From Lachnospiraceae bacterium (lineage in GTDB: Bacteria > Bacillota > Clostridia > Lachnospirales > Lachnospiraceae): DNA of 32,275 bases. The stretch lies in contig JAFSHK010000009.1 of the NCBI GenBank assembly GCA_017440375.1, forward strand, positions 1-32,275. Direction: 5' to 3'. Shown here piece after piece: positions 1 through 7,608 of the stretch. The notes below the pieces were generated by a model. It was not told the origin of the DNA, made no database searches, and worked only from the letters and a program-made list of their open reading frames with translations. Position numbers and translations under genes: made by a program. Position 1 is the first letter of the stretch; each line of letters starts with the position of its first letter.

Positions 1-7
1 AATTCAT
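1..7 (-). CDS. 5' end of a T-box controlled gene, probably valS (partial)
   Basis: Only the first two codons (Met-Asn) are inside the window. The start is supported by an AAAGGAG ribosome binding site at about 17-24, ten bases before the ATG, and by its position downstream of the T-box leader on the same strand. The leader's apparent specifier GUA suggests a valine-related gene, most simply valyl-tRNA synthetase. That identity is an inference from the leader only; no protein sequence is visible to confirm it. Confidence 0.4.
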
Positions 8-154
8 TTGTGGGTGTCTCCTTTGAACAATGATTTTTATTAACCGCCAAGTTAACAATCATTATTCTATGGTAGGCACTCATTTTTTGCAAACCGGTTA
101 TTTGTTACTTAACAGGAATGCTCCTATAAAATAAAATTATTTTACAAAACAGAC

Positions 155-188
155 AAAAAAAGTCGCCCTAAGCGTTTGCTTAGGGCGA
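155..188 (-). terminator. T-box intrinsic terminator
   Basis: An 11-bp perfect GC-rich stem (163-173 with 178-188, loop 174-177) is followed on the minus strand by a C and seven U (155-161). It overlaps the 3' end of the T-box core, as expected for the terminator/antiterminator switch. Confidence 0.93.
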
Positions 189-435
189 ACTAACATGTCC
201 GTGGTACCACCTAAATTCAGAAATACTTCTGCACTCACTACAATACGGGAATCATGTACGCATTCCGATATCGCTTCCCCTGATAACGGTGGGAATCTCC
301 GTTGAAGTCTACTTAGAATAATCTGTTCGATTCAAAGCTCAAAGGCTACTTCCATACTCCCATCACGAAAGTTCTCACCACCCACTTTCTCTCTGTTCAT
401 CCGGAATAGTATGTACTCCTCCTCGTCAATGCTTT
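155..435 (-). promoter_or_regulatory. T-box leader riboswitch, apparent specifier GUA (Val)
   Basis: On the minus strand the leader carries the T-box core AGGUGGUACCACGG (about 199-212) directly before an intrinsic terminator. Stem I can be drawn: AAAGC (431-435) pairs with GCUUU. The specifier loop has the loop-E pair AGUA on the 5' side and GAA on the 3' side. After GAA comes GUA and then G, followed by CCU pairing with AGG. The usual GAA-specifier-purine reading makes the specifier GUA, valine. The known mechanism is that uncharged tRNA binds the specifier and the antiterminator, which prevents termination. The T-box call is firm. The valine assignment is good but not certain because the loop was aligned by eye. 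Confidence 0.9.
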
Positions 436-457
436 TTGTCTGTAATTGATACTGAGA

Positions 458-485
458 ATTATATCACACATTTCTTCTTTGTCAA
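458..485 (-). promoter_or_regulatory. Sigma-A promoter of the T-box operon
   Basis: TTGACA (480-485) and TATAAT (458-463) on the minus strand are both perfect consensus hexamers with a 16-bp spacer. Transcription would start near 451, just ahead of T-box stem I. A very A/T-rich tandem repeat lies immediately upstream of the -35 and could act like an UP element. Confidence 0.88.
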
Positions 486-487
486 AA

Positions 488-569
488 TATTTTTCTTTTA
501 TTGTGTTTTAATATTTTTCTTTTATTCTGTTTTAAATGTTTCAATATTATTTCTTTTACTCTGTTTTAA
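488..569. repeat. A/T-rich tandem repeat, three imperfect copies
   Basis: Two adjacent 24-bp units (488-511 and 512-535) differ at one position. A third related 22-bp unit (548-569) follows after a 12-bp gap. On the minus strand each reads roughly TTAAAACANARTAAAAGAAA. The third copy overlaps the stop codon of the galactanase gene. The array fills the space between that gene and the T-box promoter; no terminator hairpin was seen there. Confidence 0.75.
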
Positions 570-2698
570 TCCACTTTATACAAATAAAAATCATCCAGAG
601 TTCCCCAGCCTTTGGCTCCACTCTTAATAGAAGCACCAACGGTAAGGATTCCGTCTTCTCCTACAGTAATGTCAGTTACAACCGGATTCTGCCAAACTGT
701 CCAGCCTTCTACATCGGTTTCAGTCTGCAACGTTTCACTGCCATTATCCGCATACGCGTACATCTGTGCCGCATCGCCGACATCTCCACCCTGTAAGTAG
801 AATCCGAACTCATAGGTTCCGGGTTCTAATCCGATCAATTGTTGCTCTGCTGTAAAAGATATTTCATCATTGGACCAGAAATGCAAGGAAATGTCACCAC
901 TATAAGCATCCGCCGCCTTATTCTGGAAATCAGTTCCGTTTCCTTCAATCACCCACATAGAAGTATCTGATTCTTCAAAACTACTGTTTACAAGCAGGTT
1001 CATTCTACATACAGATACTTTAGCAGTTGCCTGCATCGCTTCTAAGGTTGCTATGGTTTCCTCCGATAACGCTAAATCTCCGGCGGCTTCTGCCAGATTC
1101 TCAAAAGCACCTGTAACTTCATAATCGCCACCGTCTGAGGTATCAATCGCTGCTACTGCTTCTTCATCCCATACAACCGGAACCTCTACCGTACTTCTGT
1201 CATTGAAAACAACACTTACCGTTTCCGGCATAACCAGTTCTGCATCCAGACTGACATTAATTTCTAAGGTTGGAACGCTTTCCACCGTCTGAACCGCAAG
1301 GGTTCCACAGTGTAAATACTTAAATACTTTCAAGGATGCTAACGGATGACCTTCAAAATCAAACAATGCCTGATTATCCCAAGAAGAGCCACCATAATAC
1401 TGTCCTGCATCTTTTGGGTCATAACCTGATGCATAACTGGATGCCCAACCGGAGCCATCCTTTTCCCAAGACTCTTTATTCTTCGCAAGAACTTCATCGG
1501 CATTTGCTGCTGAAGCATCATACACATTGACCGGAATCCATGCCGGTTCCCAGTAAAAATAACCGAGCCCCGCTTCGCCAACTGCTGCTACTGCCGCACA
1601 TACATCACGAATTTCATTTACCTGTCCCTGTACACTTGCTGCATATTCCGGCTGCACATCTGCCTCGCTGACACTATTACCACTTCCGTCTCCTTCTTCT
1701 GTTGTATACGGATAGGAATTTTCCACTATCAAAACTTTTTTGCCATAGTTATCTGCAATCGTTTGCAATACTTCTGTCAGATTTTCCATCGTACCATGCC
1801 AAAACGGATAATAAGAAACTGCAAAAATATCATAATCAATTTCCTTATCTTTCAGTTTCTGTGCATTATTGTAAGTACCGTTTTTGTCATCTACTTCTGT
1901 AAAATGAATGGCAATCTGAATGTCCTGTCCTTTTTCTTCTGACACTTCTCTTACAGCCTTACTTCCTGCCTGCAGAAGCTGACGTTTCTTCGTCCAGTCC
2001 GTTTCACCGGACATACCATTATTGATTTCATTGCCAATCTGTACCATTCCTACGTCTGCACCTGCATCAATAATCTGTGTCAGACTTTCTTTCGTATATT
2101 GATAAAGTGCTTCTGACTTTTCTTCAATCGTCATGTCTTCCCATGCTTTCGGACACATTTGTTTTGCAGGGTCTGCCCAAAAATCTGAATAATGGAAATC
2201 GACACAAAGCTTCATACTATATTCCGCTGCTCTGGCACCAATCTCTGCTGCTGCCGCTGCATCATTGTTACCACCGCCGTAACCGTTACCATTTTCATCA
2301 TATGGGTCATTCCAGACACGCACACGAACATAGTTCACACCATTTTCTGCTAATGTCTGAAAAATATCCTGTTCTTCTCCGGCTTCGTTGTAATAAACAA
2401 CACCGCTTGCTTCTTCCACAAGAATGCTGGAAATATCCACACCCCTTATGAAATCTTCAGAAAGATTCTCAATCGGATCCACATAAACTTCCGCTTCCTC
2501 CGCCTCTGTCGGAAGTGCATATGCAACTACATTGATTTCTTCCGGTGCTATTTCTTCTACTACTGTTTCAGCCTCTTCTGCTTCTGTAGAAGTCTCCTGT
2601 GCAGAAGCTTGCTCAGAACTCTCTGTACTACCGCAACCTGCCAAAACGACCATAGTGGTTGCCATCAATGCGACACATTTTTGTAACTTCTTTTTCAT
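566..2698 (-). CDS. Arabinogalactan endo-beta-1,4-galactanase, GH53 lipoprotein with CBM61-like domain
   Basis: A 710-aa secreted enzyme that should cut beta-1,4-galactan side chains of pectin at the cell surface. A lipoprotein signal ends in VLAGC (Cys22), followed by an acidic, low-complexity linker to about residue 80. The GH53 domain spans about 82-465: RGVDIS at its start, the acid/base Glu224 in QIGNEIN and the nucleophile Glu326 in IVENSYPYT. An Ig-like domain follows (about 475-535). The last 140 residues (568-710, starting NLLVNSSFEE) look like CBM61, a galactan-binding module known to accompany GH53. I chose the Met at 2698 because a GGAGAGGG site precedes it and it opens the signal peptide; an upstream in-frame Met at 2794 gives a poor N-terminus. 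No dedicated galactan transporter is next to it. Confidence 0.93.
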   Translation of the reverse strand: MKKKLQKCVALMATTMVVLAGCGSTESSEQASAQETSTEAEEAETVVEEIAPEEINVVAYALPTEAEEAEVYVDPIENLSEDFIRGVDISSILVEEASGVVYYNEAGEEQDIFQTLAENGVNYVRVRVWNDPYDENGNGYGGGNNDAAAAAEIGARAAEYSMKLCVDFHYSDFWADPAKQMCPKAWEDMTIEEKSEALYQYTKESLTQIIDAGADVGMVQIGNEINNGMSGETDWTKKRQLLQAGSKAVREVSEEKGQDIQIAIHFTEVDDKNGTYNNAQKLKDKEIDYDIFAVSYYPFWHGTMENLTEVLQTIADNYGKKVLIVENSYPYTTEEGDGSGNSVSEADVQPEYAASVQGQVNEIRDVCAAVAAVGEAGLGYFYWEPAWIPVNVYDASAANADEVLAKNKESWEKDGSGWASSYASGYDPKDAGQYYGGSSWDNQALFDFEGHPLASLKVFKYLHCGTLAVQTVESVPTLEINVSLDAELVMPETVSVVFNDRSTVEVPVVWDEEAVAAIDTSDGGDYEVTGAFENLAEAAGDLALSEETIATLEAMQATAKVSVCRMNLLVNSSFEESDTSMWVIEGNGTDFQNKAADAYSGDISLHFWSNDEISFTAEQQLIGLEPGTYEFGFYLQGGDVGDAAQMYAYADNGSETLQTETDVEGWTVWQNPVVTDITVGEDGILTVGASIKSGAKGWGTLDDFYLYKVD

Positions 2699-2718
2699 TT
2701 TCCCTCTCCATTCCGGGA

Positions 2719-2748
2719 TGAATAAATCACGACACGACAATTTATTCA
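2719..2748. promoter_or_regulatory. Inverted repeat in the galactanase leader
   Basis: Perfect 9-bp arms, TGAATAAAT (2719-2727) and ATTTATTCA (2740-2748), surround a 12-bp centre that itself holds CACGA twice. It lies about 12 bases upstream of the ribosome binding site. It could be an operator or form an mRNA hairpin; nothing in the sequence decides which. Confidence 0.5.
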
Positions 2749-2754
2749 ACCTTC

Positions 2755-2768
2755 TTATTTCGAAATAA
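2755..2768. promoter_or_regulatory. Perfect 14-bp palindrome with central CG, candidate operator of the galactanase gene
   Basis: TTATTTCGAAATAA is a perfect palindrome centred on CG, the general form of LacI-family operators. It sits about 60 bp upstream of the galactanase start. A LacI-type or similar sugar-responsive repressor binding here is an inference; no regulator gene lies beside the enzyme gene. Confidence 0.45.
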
Positions 2769-2821
2769 ACAACTGTTACTGAACAAAGAAACACAAAAAT
2801 AGAAAACTATATTTAGACTAA

Positions 2822-3006
2822 CATATTATTAAAGGTTTCGTCCATAAAAAACTCTTCGTTATTTTGCAAACCTTAAAGGTAAAAATAAAATTCACCAAAA
2901 ATCGTAGTGAGGATGATGAATTACTCCTAAAAGCATACGACACGCCAGAATATCATTGTGATAGAAAGAACATAACAACACTAATAGAATATGTGAAAGC
3001 ACTATA
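2822..3006 (+). pseudogene. Possible 3' remnant of a protein gene
   Basis: A frame with no ATG is open from just after a stop at 2819 to TAA at 3004-3006. Its last part reads like a real hydrophilic protein (NRSEDDELLLKAYDTPEY, then an amphipathic end TTLIEYVKAL). No ribosome binding site or start codon is visible. It could be the degraded end of a lost gene, or chance. I do not recognise the family. Confidence 0.25.
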
Positions 3007-3020
3007 AAAAGATAATAGTA

Positions 3021-3076
3021 GTTACTAACAGTTACTAACAGTTACAAATCAAATTACAAACAATTACAAACAATTC
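3021..3076. repeat. 10-bp periodic A/T-rich repeats upstream of tRNA-Trp
   Basis: GTTACTAACA occurs twice in tandem (3021-3040), followed by GTTACAAATCAA and then ATTACAAACA twice (3053-3072) and a partial ATTC. The period is close to one helical turn. The array ends about 12 bp before the -35 of the tRNA promoter, so intrinsic curvature or an UP-like role is possible. Confidence 0.7.
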
Positions 3077-3087
3077 AAAAAAAGGAC

Positions 3088-3117
3088 TTGCTAAACTTCA
3101 TCTACCTATGCTATAAT
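3088..3117 (+). promoter_or_regulatory. Promoter of tRNA-Trp
   Basis: TTGCTA (3088-3093) and TATAAT (3112-3117) with an 18-bp spacer; the mature tRNA begins about 48 bases after the -10. The downstream lipoprotein gene shows no good promoter of its own and may depend on this one. Confidence 0.75.
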
Positions 3118-3164
3118 ACAATTCGGTGATTTGAGAGAGCTTCTTTTCACCATGAACATAACAT

Positions 3165-3235
3165 AGGGGCATAGTTCAAAGGTAGAACAGCGGTCTCCAA
3201 AACCGTCGATGTGGGTTCGATTCCTACTGCCCCTG
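3165..3235 (+). tRNA. tRNA-Trp (anticodon CCA)
   Basis: Acceptor stem AGGGGCA (3165-3171) pairs with TGCCCCT (3228-3234), with discriminator G at 3235. The anticodon loop CTCCAAA (3195-3201) carries anticodon CCA (3197-3199) with the invariant U33. The T arm shows GGGTTCGATTCCTAC. The 3' CCA is not encoded, so it must be added after transcription. Confidence 0.96.
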
Positions 3236-3237
3236 TA

Positions 3238-3268
3238 AAATACCCGTAAGAATTCCTTACGGGTATTT
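3238..3268 (+). terminator. Hairpin after tRNA-Trp
   Basis: A perfect 13-bp stem (3238-3250 with 3256-3268) begins two bases after the tRNA. The tail is only weakly U-rich, so it may be a leaky terminator or a processing boundary that lets some transcripts reach the lipoprotein gene 28 bases on. Confidence 0.7.
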
Positions 3269-3295
3269 CTATATAGTAAATGAGGGCTACTACTT

Positions 3296-3802
3296 ATGAA
3301 AAAGAAAATATTTACATCCATCACCGCATTATTGCTTGCGTTTTCCATGACAGCCTGCGGTCAGGATACTCCCCTGTTAACCGCTTTGGACTATGAATTG
3401 GATTTAGAAAACAATACAACCTATAAAGGTATTTCCATTGGCGATACAAAAGAGGCTTTTCTAGAGGCTTATGGCGAATATGATATGGAAACCTGTGTAA
3501 ATGATGGGCCATATCAATCATTACCGATAGAAGAGATTCCTTTTGAGGAATCCATTCAGACCATTCTTCCAACCTTTTTCATTGATGGAAATCCTGTTTC
3601 CATTGAACAGATTTGTGAAGAAAACGAAATCGAACGCGTAGATTTGCTGGCATTTTTAAGTTCGGATGATTACTTAAACGGTCATACCGTACTCTACTAT
3701 TATTTAGTATTTACCTGGGAAAACGGAGTCATTACTGACATCCATTCCGAATATATGGATTACAACAAAGACTCCGCATATTATGAAGATTTGGCAAACT
3801 AA
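3296..3802 (+). CDS. Small secreted lipoprotein of unknown function
   Basis: 168 aa. The N-terminus MKKKIFTSITALLLAF ends in a lipobox, SMTAC (Cys21), so the mature protein should be lipid-anchored outside the membrane. The rest is acidic and without any catalytic motif I recognise; it contains YKGISIGDTKEAFLEAYG, which resembles the short repeats of other small clostridial lipoproteins that sense or bind something at the surface. A GAGGG site precedes the ATG. It is the only plus-strand protein gene in the first 22 kb, and it ends in its own terminator. Function unknown. Confidence 0.8.
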   Translation: MKKKIFTSITALLLAFSMTACGQDTPLLTALDYELDLENNTTYKGISIGDTKEAFLEAYGEYDMETCVNDGPYQSLPIEEIPFEESIQTILPTFFIDGNPVSIEQICEENEIERVDLLAFLSSDDYLNGHTVLYYYLVFTWENGVITDIHSEYMDYNKDSAYYEDLAN

Positions 3803-3819
3803 ATATTATCAATTGTTGC

Positions 3820-3849
3820 AGGTCAGGCTCAACAGCCTGACCTATTTTA
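3820..3849 (+). terminator. Terminator of the lipoprotein gene
   Basis: A 10-bp stem (3820-3829 with 3834-3843, loop CAAC) is followed by ATTTTAT. It lies 17 bases after the stop codon, between convergent genes. On the minus strand the tail is poor, so it mainly serves the plus strand. Confidence 0.75.
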
Positions 3850-3892
3850 TGTGATAGGAAATTGCTCGTAGGTCGCAAGAAGCCAATCTTTT

Positions 3893-5644
3893 TTATCTCG
3901 CAAACTGGCTCTGATATAGGTTTGCGTAGAAACCGTTCAAAGCAAGTAATGCTTCATGATTTCCCTGCTCAATAATGTTGCCGTCTTTCATGACCAGAAT
4001 TACATCGGCTTCTCGGATGGTAGAAAGTCTATGCGCTACAATAAAGCTGGTTCTGCCTTTCATCATAGTCGCAAAAGCCTGTTGAATCTTAATTTCCGTT
4101 CTGGTATCAATAGAAGATGTCGCTTCATCCAGAATTAACATCGGTGGCAGACACAGCATAACTCTTGTAATGCAAAGAAGCTGTTTCTGTCCTTGTGAAA
4201 GATTTCCGCCATCTTCTGCAATCACCGTATCATAACCATTTGGCAATCTTTTAATAAAGCTATGTGCATGCGATGCTTTTGCGGCTGCAATCACCGCTTC
4301 TTCTGTTGCCTCCGGTTTCCCCATCACAATATTCTCTCGAATCGTCCCTGCTTTCAGCCATGTTTCCTGTAAAACCATTCCATAGTTTCCTCGAAGGCTC
4401 TTTCTGGTTACTTCTCGGATATCATGACCGCTTACACGAATTGTACCTTCTTCTACATCATAGAAGCGCATTAACAAATTGATAACGGTAGTCTTACCAC
4501 AACCCGTAGGTCCTACAATTGCCACTCGTTGTCCCGGCTTCACTGACAGATTGAAATGTTGAATCAGCTTTTTCTCCGGTACATAAGAAAAAGAAACCTC
4601 TTCTAAGGCTACTGTACCATCCACCTCTTTCAATACCACAGCATTTTCCGGCTCCGCAGGCTGTGATTTTTCTTCGATTAACTCAAAAATTCTTGCCGCA
4701 CACGCAAGTGCATTCTGTAATTCCGTAACTACACCGGAAATTTCATTAAAAGGCTTGGTGTATTGATTGGCATAGCTAAGAAAACAGGAAAGCTGACCTA
4801 CGCTAATTCCACCCCGAATAGACAATATCGCTCCGGTAATTGCCACACCTGCATAAACCAGATTATTGACAAAACGCGTAGATGGATTCGTAGTGGACGA
4901 AAAGAAAATTGCTTTCAGAGATGCTTTCTGCAATCTGCCATTAATCTCATCAAACTTCTCCATCGCTTCGTCCTCATAAGAAAAAGCCTGTACAATTTTC
5001 TGATTTCCAATCATCTCATCAATGAAGGCGGTCTGCTCTCCTCTTGTTTCAGATTGTAGTTTAAACATCGTAAATGTCTTTTTTGCAATAAAACTTGCAA
5101 CAAGAAAAGATAATGGTGTAATTAACACTACCACACCGGTAATCCCAACATTGATGCTAAGCATAAAACCCAGTGTTCCGATAATTGTAATAACACCTGT
5201 AAAAAATTGGGTAAATCCCATCAATAGACCATCCGCGAACTGATCCACGTCTGCAATCACGCGGCTCACAATCTCGCCATAAGAATGCCCATCAATATAT
5301 TTTAAGGGCAATACCTCTATTTTGTGAAATGCTTCGTTTCTCACATCCTGTACAATCCGATAAGTCAACTTGTTGTTACAGACATTCATAAGCCATTGTG
5401 CAAACGCAGTCAGCATGATAATAACTGCCATCTCTTTTAAAATTGCAAGAATTCCTGCAAAATCCACTTTTCCCTTTTCCAGTATCAAATCAATGGCATT
5501 ACCTGTTAAAATCGGTAAATACAATGTAAATGCAACCGTTACCGCTGCCGCAAGAATTGAAATCGCCAGATATATCCAATACTTTCTTATATAACGAAGT
5601 ACCTTTTTCAAAGTATCCTTTTGTTTTACCTTCTTAGGTCCCAT
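3893..5644 (-). CDS. ABC exporter half-transporter, catalytic-site subunit (LmrD/BmrD-like)
   Basis: 583 aa, N-terminal ABC transmembrane domain (about 20-320) fused to a nucleotide-binding domain (about 340-575). Walker A GPTGCGKT is at 378-385, signature LSQGQ at 482-486, Walker B MLILDE at 502-507 with the catalytic Glu507, and the switch His538 in VAHRLST. It therefore has an intact Walker A/B/H set but a non-canonical signature (LSQGQ instead of LSGGQ). The preceding gene encodes a partner with the opposite pattern, so the two should form a heterodimeric drug or lipid exporter of the LmrCD/BmrCD/TM287-288 type. The start has AAAGGA five bases upstream. Substrate unknown. Confidence 0.93.
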   Translation of the reverse strand: MGPKKVKQKDTLKKVLRYIRKYWIYLAISILAAAVTVAFTLYLPILTGNAIDLILEKGKVDFAGILAILKEMAVIIMLTAFAQWLMNVCNNKLTYRIVQDVRNEAFHKIEVLPLKYIDGHSYGEIVSRVIADVDQFADGLLMGFTQFFTGVITIIGTLGFMLSINVGITGVVVLITPLSFLVASFIAKKTFTMFKLQSETRGEQTAFIDEMIGNQKIVQAFSYEDEAMEKFDEINGRLQKASLKAIFFSSTTNPSTRFVNNLVYAGVAITGAILSIRGGISVGQLSCFLSYANQYTKPFNEISGVVTELQNALACAARIFELIEEKSQPAEPENAVVLKEVDGTVALEEVSFSYVPEKKLIQHFNLSVKPGQRVAIVGPTGCGKTTVINLLMRFYDVEEGTIRVSGHDIREVTRKSLRGNYGMVLQETWLKAGTIRENIVMGKPEATEEAVIAAAKASHAHSFIKRLPNGYDTVIAEDGGNLSQGQKQLLCITRVMLCLPPMLILDEATSSIDTRTEIKIQQAFATMMKGRTSFIVAHRLSTIREADVILVMKDGNIIEQGNHEALLALNGFYANLYQSQFAR

Positions 5645-5724
5645 TCCATTTCGTTCCTTTCCATTTCATTCCTCTCCACTACCCTATTCCTTAGGTAATT
5701 GCAAAACGCCTATTTATTGTGCCA

Positions 5725-7488
5725 CTAAGCTTGCGAATAATGAACTTCCTGATATACTTCACAATTTTTAAGCAAGCTTTCATGCGTTCCGATTCCTACC
5801 ACCTGTCCATCCTCTAACACAATAATTTGGTCGGCATGTTGGATGGAAGAAGTTCTCTGGGACACGATAAATACCGTTGTTTTTCCATCCATCTCACGGA
5901 TTGCCTTTCGCAGTTTGGCATCCGTAGCATAATCTAATGCTGATGCACTATCGTCCAGAATCAAAATCTCAGGCTGTCTTACTACCGCTCTTGCAATCGT
6001 CAATCGCTGTCTTTGTCCACCGGATAAGTTTTTACCGCCTTGTGTAATCTTGGCATCAAGCCCACCCGGCTTGCTGTCTACAAATTCCTTTGCCTGCGCT
6101 ATTTCCAATGCCTGATTCATCTCCGACGTTGTTGCATTTCCATTTCCCCAACGAAGATTATCTCGTATACTTCCTTGAAAAAGAACGGCTTTCTGCATGA
6201 CAATACCAATCTTTTCACGTAACTCCTCCATACCGTATTCTTTTACATTTTTGCCATCAACTTTAACATTTCCTCTCGTTGCATCATAAAAACGAGGAAT
6301 TAAATGTACCAAAGAAGATTTACCGGAACCGGTACCACCAATAATACCGATTGTCTCTCCTTTTTTGACCCGAAAATCAATATCCGTCAGGGATTCATCT
6401 CCGGCCCCTTTATAGGTCAGCGATACATGGTCGAATTCCACAGCATATTCTGCGTCGTTCTGCGTTGCAGCTTCCGCTGCATTATTTCCTGCTTCTGTCC
6501 TTTGAATTGCAGTCAACGCTCTGTTATTCGCTGCCCATTCCATGCTAGATTTCATTTCAAAAACATTCTCTATACGATTCGCACAGGCAAGTGCCTTCGT
6601 AATCGTAATAATCAAATTCGCTAATTTCACAAGTTCCACCAGAATTTGTGACATATAGTTTACTAAGGCAACCACTTCACCCTGTGTAATAAATCCGGTA
6701 TTCACACGCACTGCACCGGTATAAATCAACGCAACCGTTGCCGCATTTACAATAATAAAGGTTATCGGATTGGTCAGCGCAGCAATCTTTCCCACAAACA
6801 ACTGCATATGTGTCAATGTCTGATTACTCTCTTCAAATTCCTCGATTTCCTGTTCCTCTTTATGAAAAGCACGAATTACTCTTACACCGGTCAGATTTTC
6901 TCTTGTTTTCCCAAGCACTTTATCCAGACCGGCCTGCACTTTTTTATAAAGAGGCATCGTTACCATCATAATGCCAAATACAACAATGGAAAGTAACGGT
7001 ATCGTCACGACAAAAATAAGTGCCGCCTTCACATCAATGGTAAACGCCATAATCATGGCACCAAACACGATAAACGGAGAACGCAAAAATAGACGAAGCA
7101 CCATGTTAACCCCGTTCTGTACCTGATTGACATCTGATGTCATACGGGTAATCATCGTAGAAGTTCCGAGTGTATCCATTTCTGTAAAAGATAAACTCTG
7201 AATATGTTTAAAAAGCGCATGCTTTAACTGCGTTGAAAAACCTACTGCTGCTTTTGCCGCAAAAAACTGCGCCGTAATAGAGCAAATAAGACCAATGATG
7301 CCAAGTGCTACAAGCACAAGGCCCATTTGCAACACATAAGTCACATCTTTGCTGCCAATACCTTTGTCTATAATAGCCGCCATAACAAGCGGAACAAACA
7401 ATTCAAATCCCGCCTCTAACATCTTAAAAAGAGGTGCAAGAACCGTTTCCTTTTTATAATCCTTTAAATAAATCAACAATTTTTTCAT
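5725..7488 (-). CDS. ABC exporter half-transporter, degenerate-site subunit (LmrC/BmrC-like)
   Basis: 587 aa with an ABC transmembrane domain (about 10-305) and a nucleotide-binding domain (about 348-580). Walker A GGTGSGKS is at 384-391, Q-loop Gln432, and a canonical signature LSGGQ at 488-492. Walker B reads ILILDD, so the catalytic Glu is Asp513, and the switch His is Gln544 in VSQRTSS. These two changes mark the degenerate nucleotide site of heterodimeric ABC exporters. It is the first gene of a two-gene operon; the partner starts 80 bases downstream. A GGGAG site lies 7 bases before the ATG. I could not assign a promoter in the short space after the upstream terminator. Confidence 0.93.
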   Translation of the reverse strand: MKKLLIYLKDYKKETVLAPLFKMLEAGFELFVPLVMAAIIDKGIGSKDVTYVLQMGLVLVALGIIGLICSITAQFFAAKAAVGFSTQLKHALFKHIQSLSFTEMDTLGTSTMITRMTSDVNQVQNGVNMVLRLFLRSPFIVFGAMIMAFTIDVKAALIFVVTIPLLSIVVFGIMMVTMPLYKKVQAGLDKVLGKTRENLTGVRVIRAFHKEEQEIEEFEESNQTLTHMQLFVGKIAALTNPITFIIVNAATVALIYTGAVRVNTGFITQGEVVALVNYMSQILVELVKLANLIITITKALACANRIENVFEMKSSMEWAANNRALTAIQRTEAGNNAAEAATQNDAEYAVEFDHVSLTYKGAGDESLTDIDFRVKKGETIGIIGGTGSGKSSLVHLIPRFYDATRGNVKVDGKNVKEYGMEELREKIGIVMQKAVLFQGSIRDNLRWGNGNATTSEMNQALEIAQAKEFVDSKPGGLDAKITQGGKNLSGGQRQRLTIARAVVRQPEILILDDSASALDYATDAKLRKAIREMDGKTTVFIVSQRTSSIQHADQIIVLEDGQVVGIGTHESLLKNCEVYQEVHYSQA

Positions 7489-7542
7489 CTAAGTCTCCCA
7501 AACTGCATGTTATTATGCCGCATTACTCATATATATATTTAT

Positions 7543-7583
7543 ACAACAAAACAGCAGTTCAATCCACATCGAACTGCTGTTTT
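7543..7583 (-). terminator. Terminator of the LCP-family gene
   Basis: A perfect 13-bp stem (7548-7560 with 7571-7583) with a 10-base loop is followed on the minus strand by GTTGTATAAAT. It starts about 25 bases after the stop codon of the LytR-CpsA-Psr gene and separates it from the ABC exporter operon. Confidence 0.8.
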
Positions 7584-7608
7584 GGCCAGAAAGCCAAACT
7601 TCTTTATT

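Noticed and set aside
3021..3076. CRISPR array or replication iterons
   Set aside because: Units are only 10-12 bp with no spacers, and there is no replication gene nearby.
7489..7547. Promoter for the ABC exporter operon
   Set aside because: AT-rich with several partial -10 sequences but no -35 at 16-18 bp; I could not choose one honestly.
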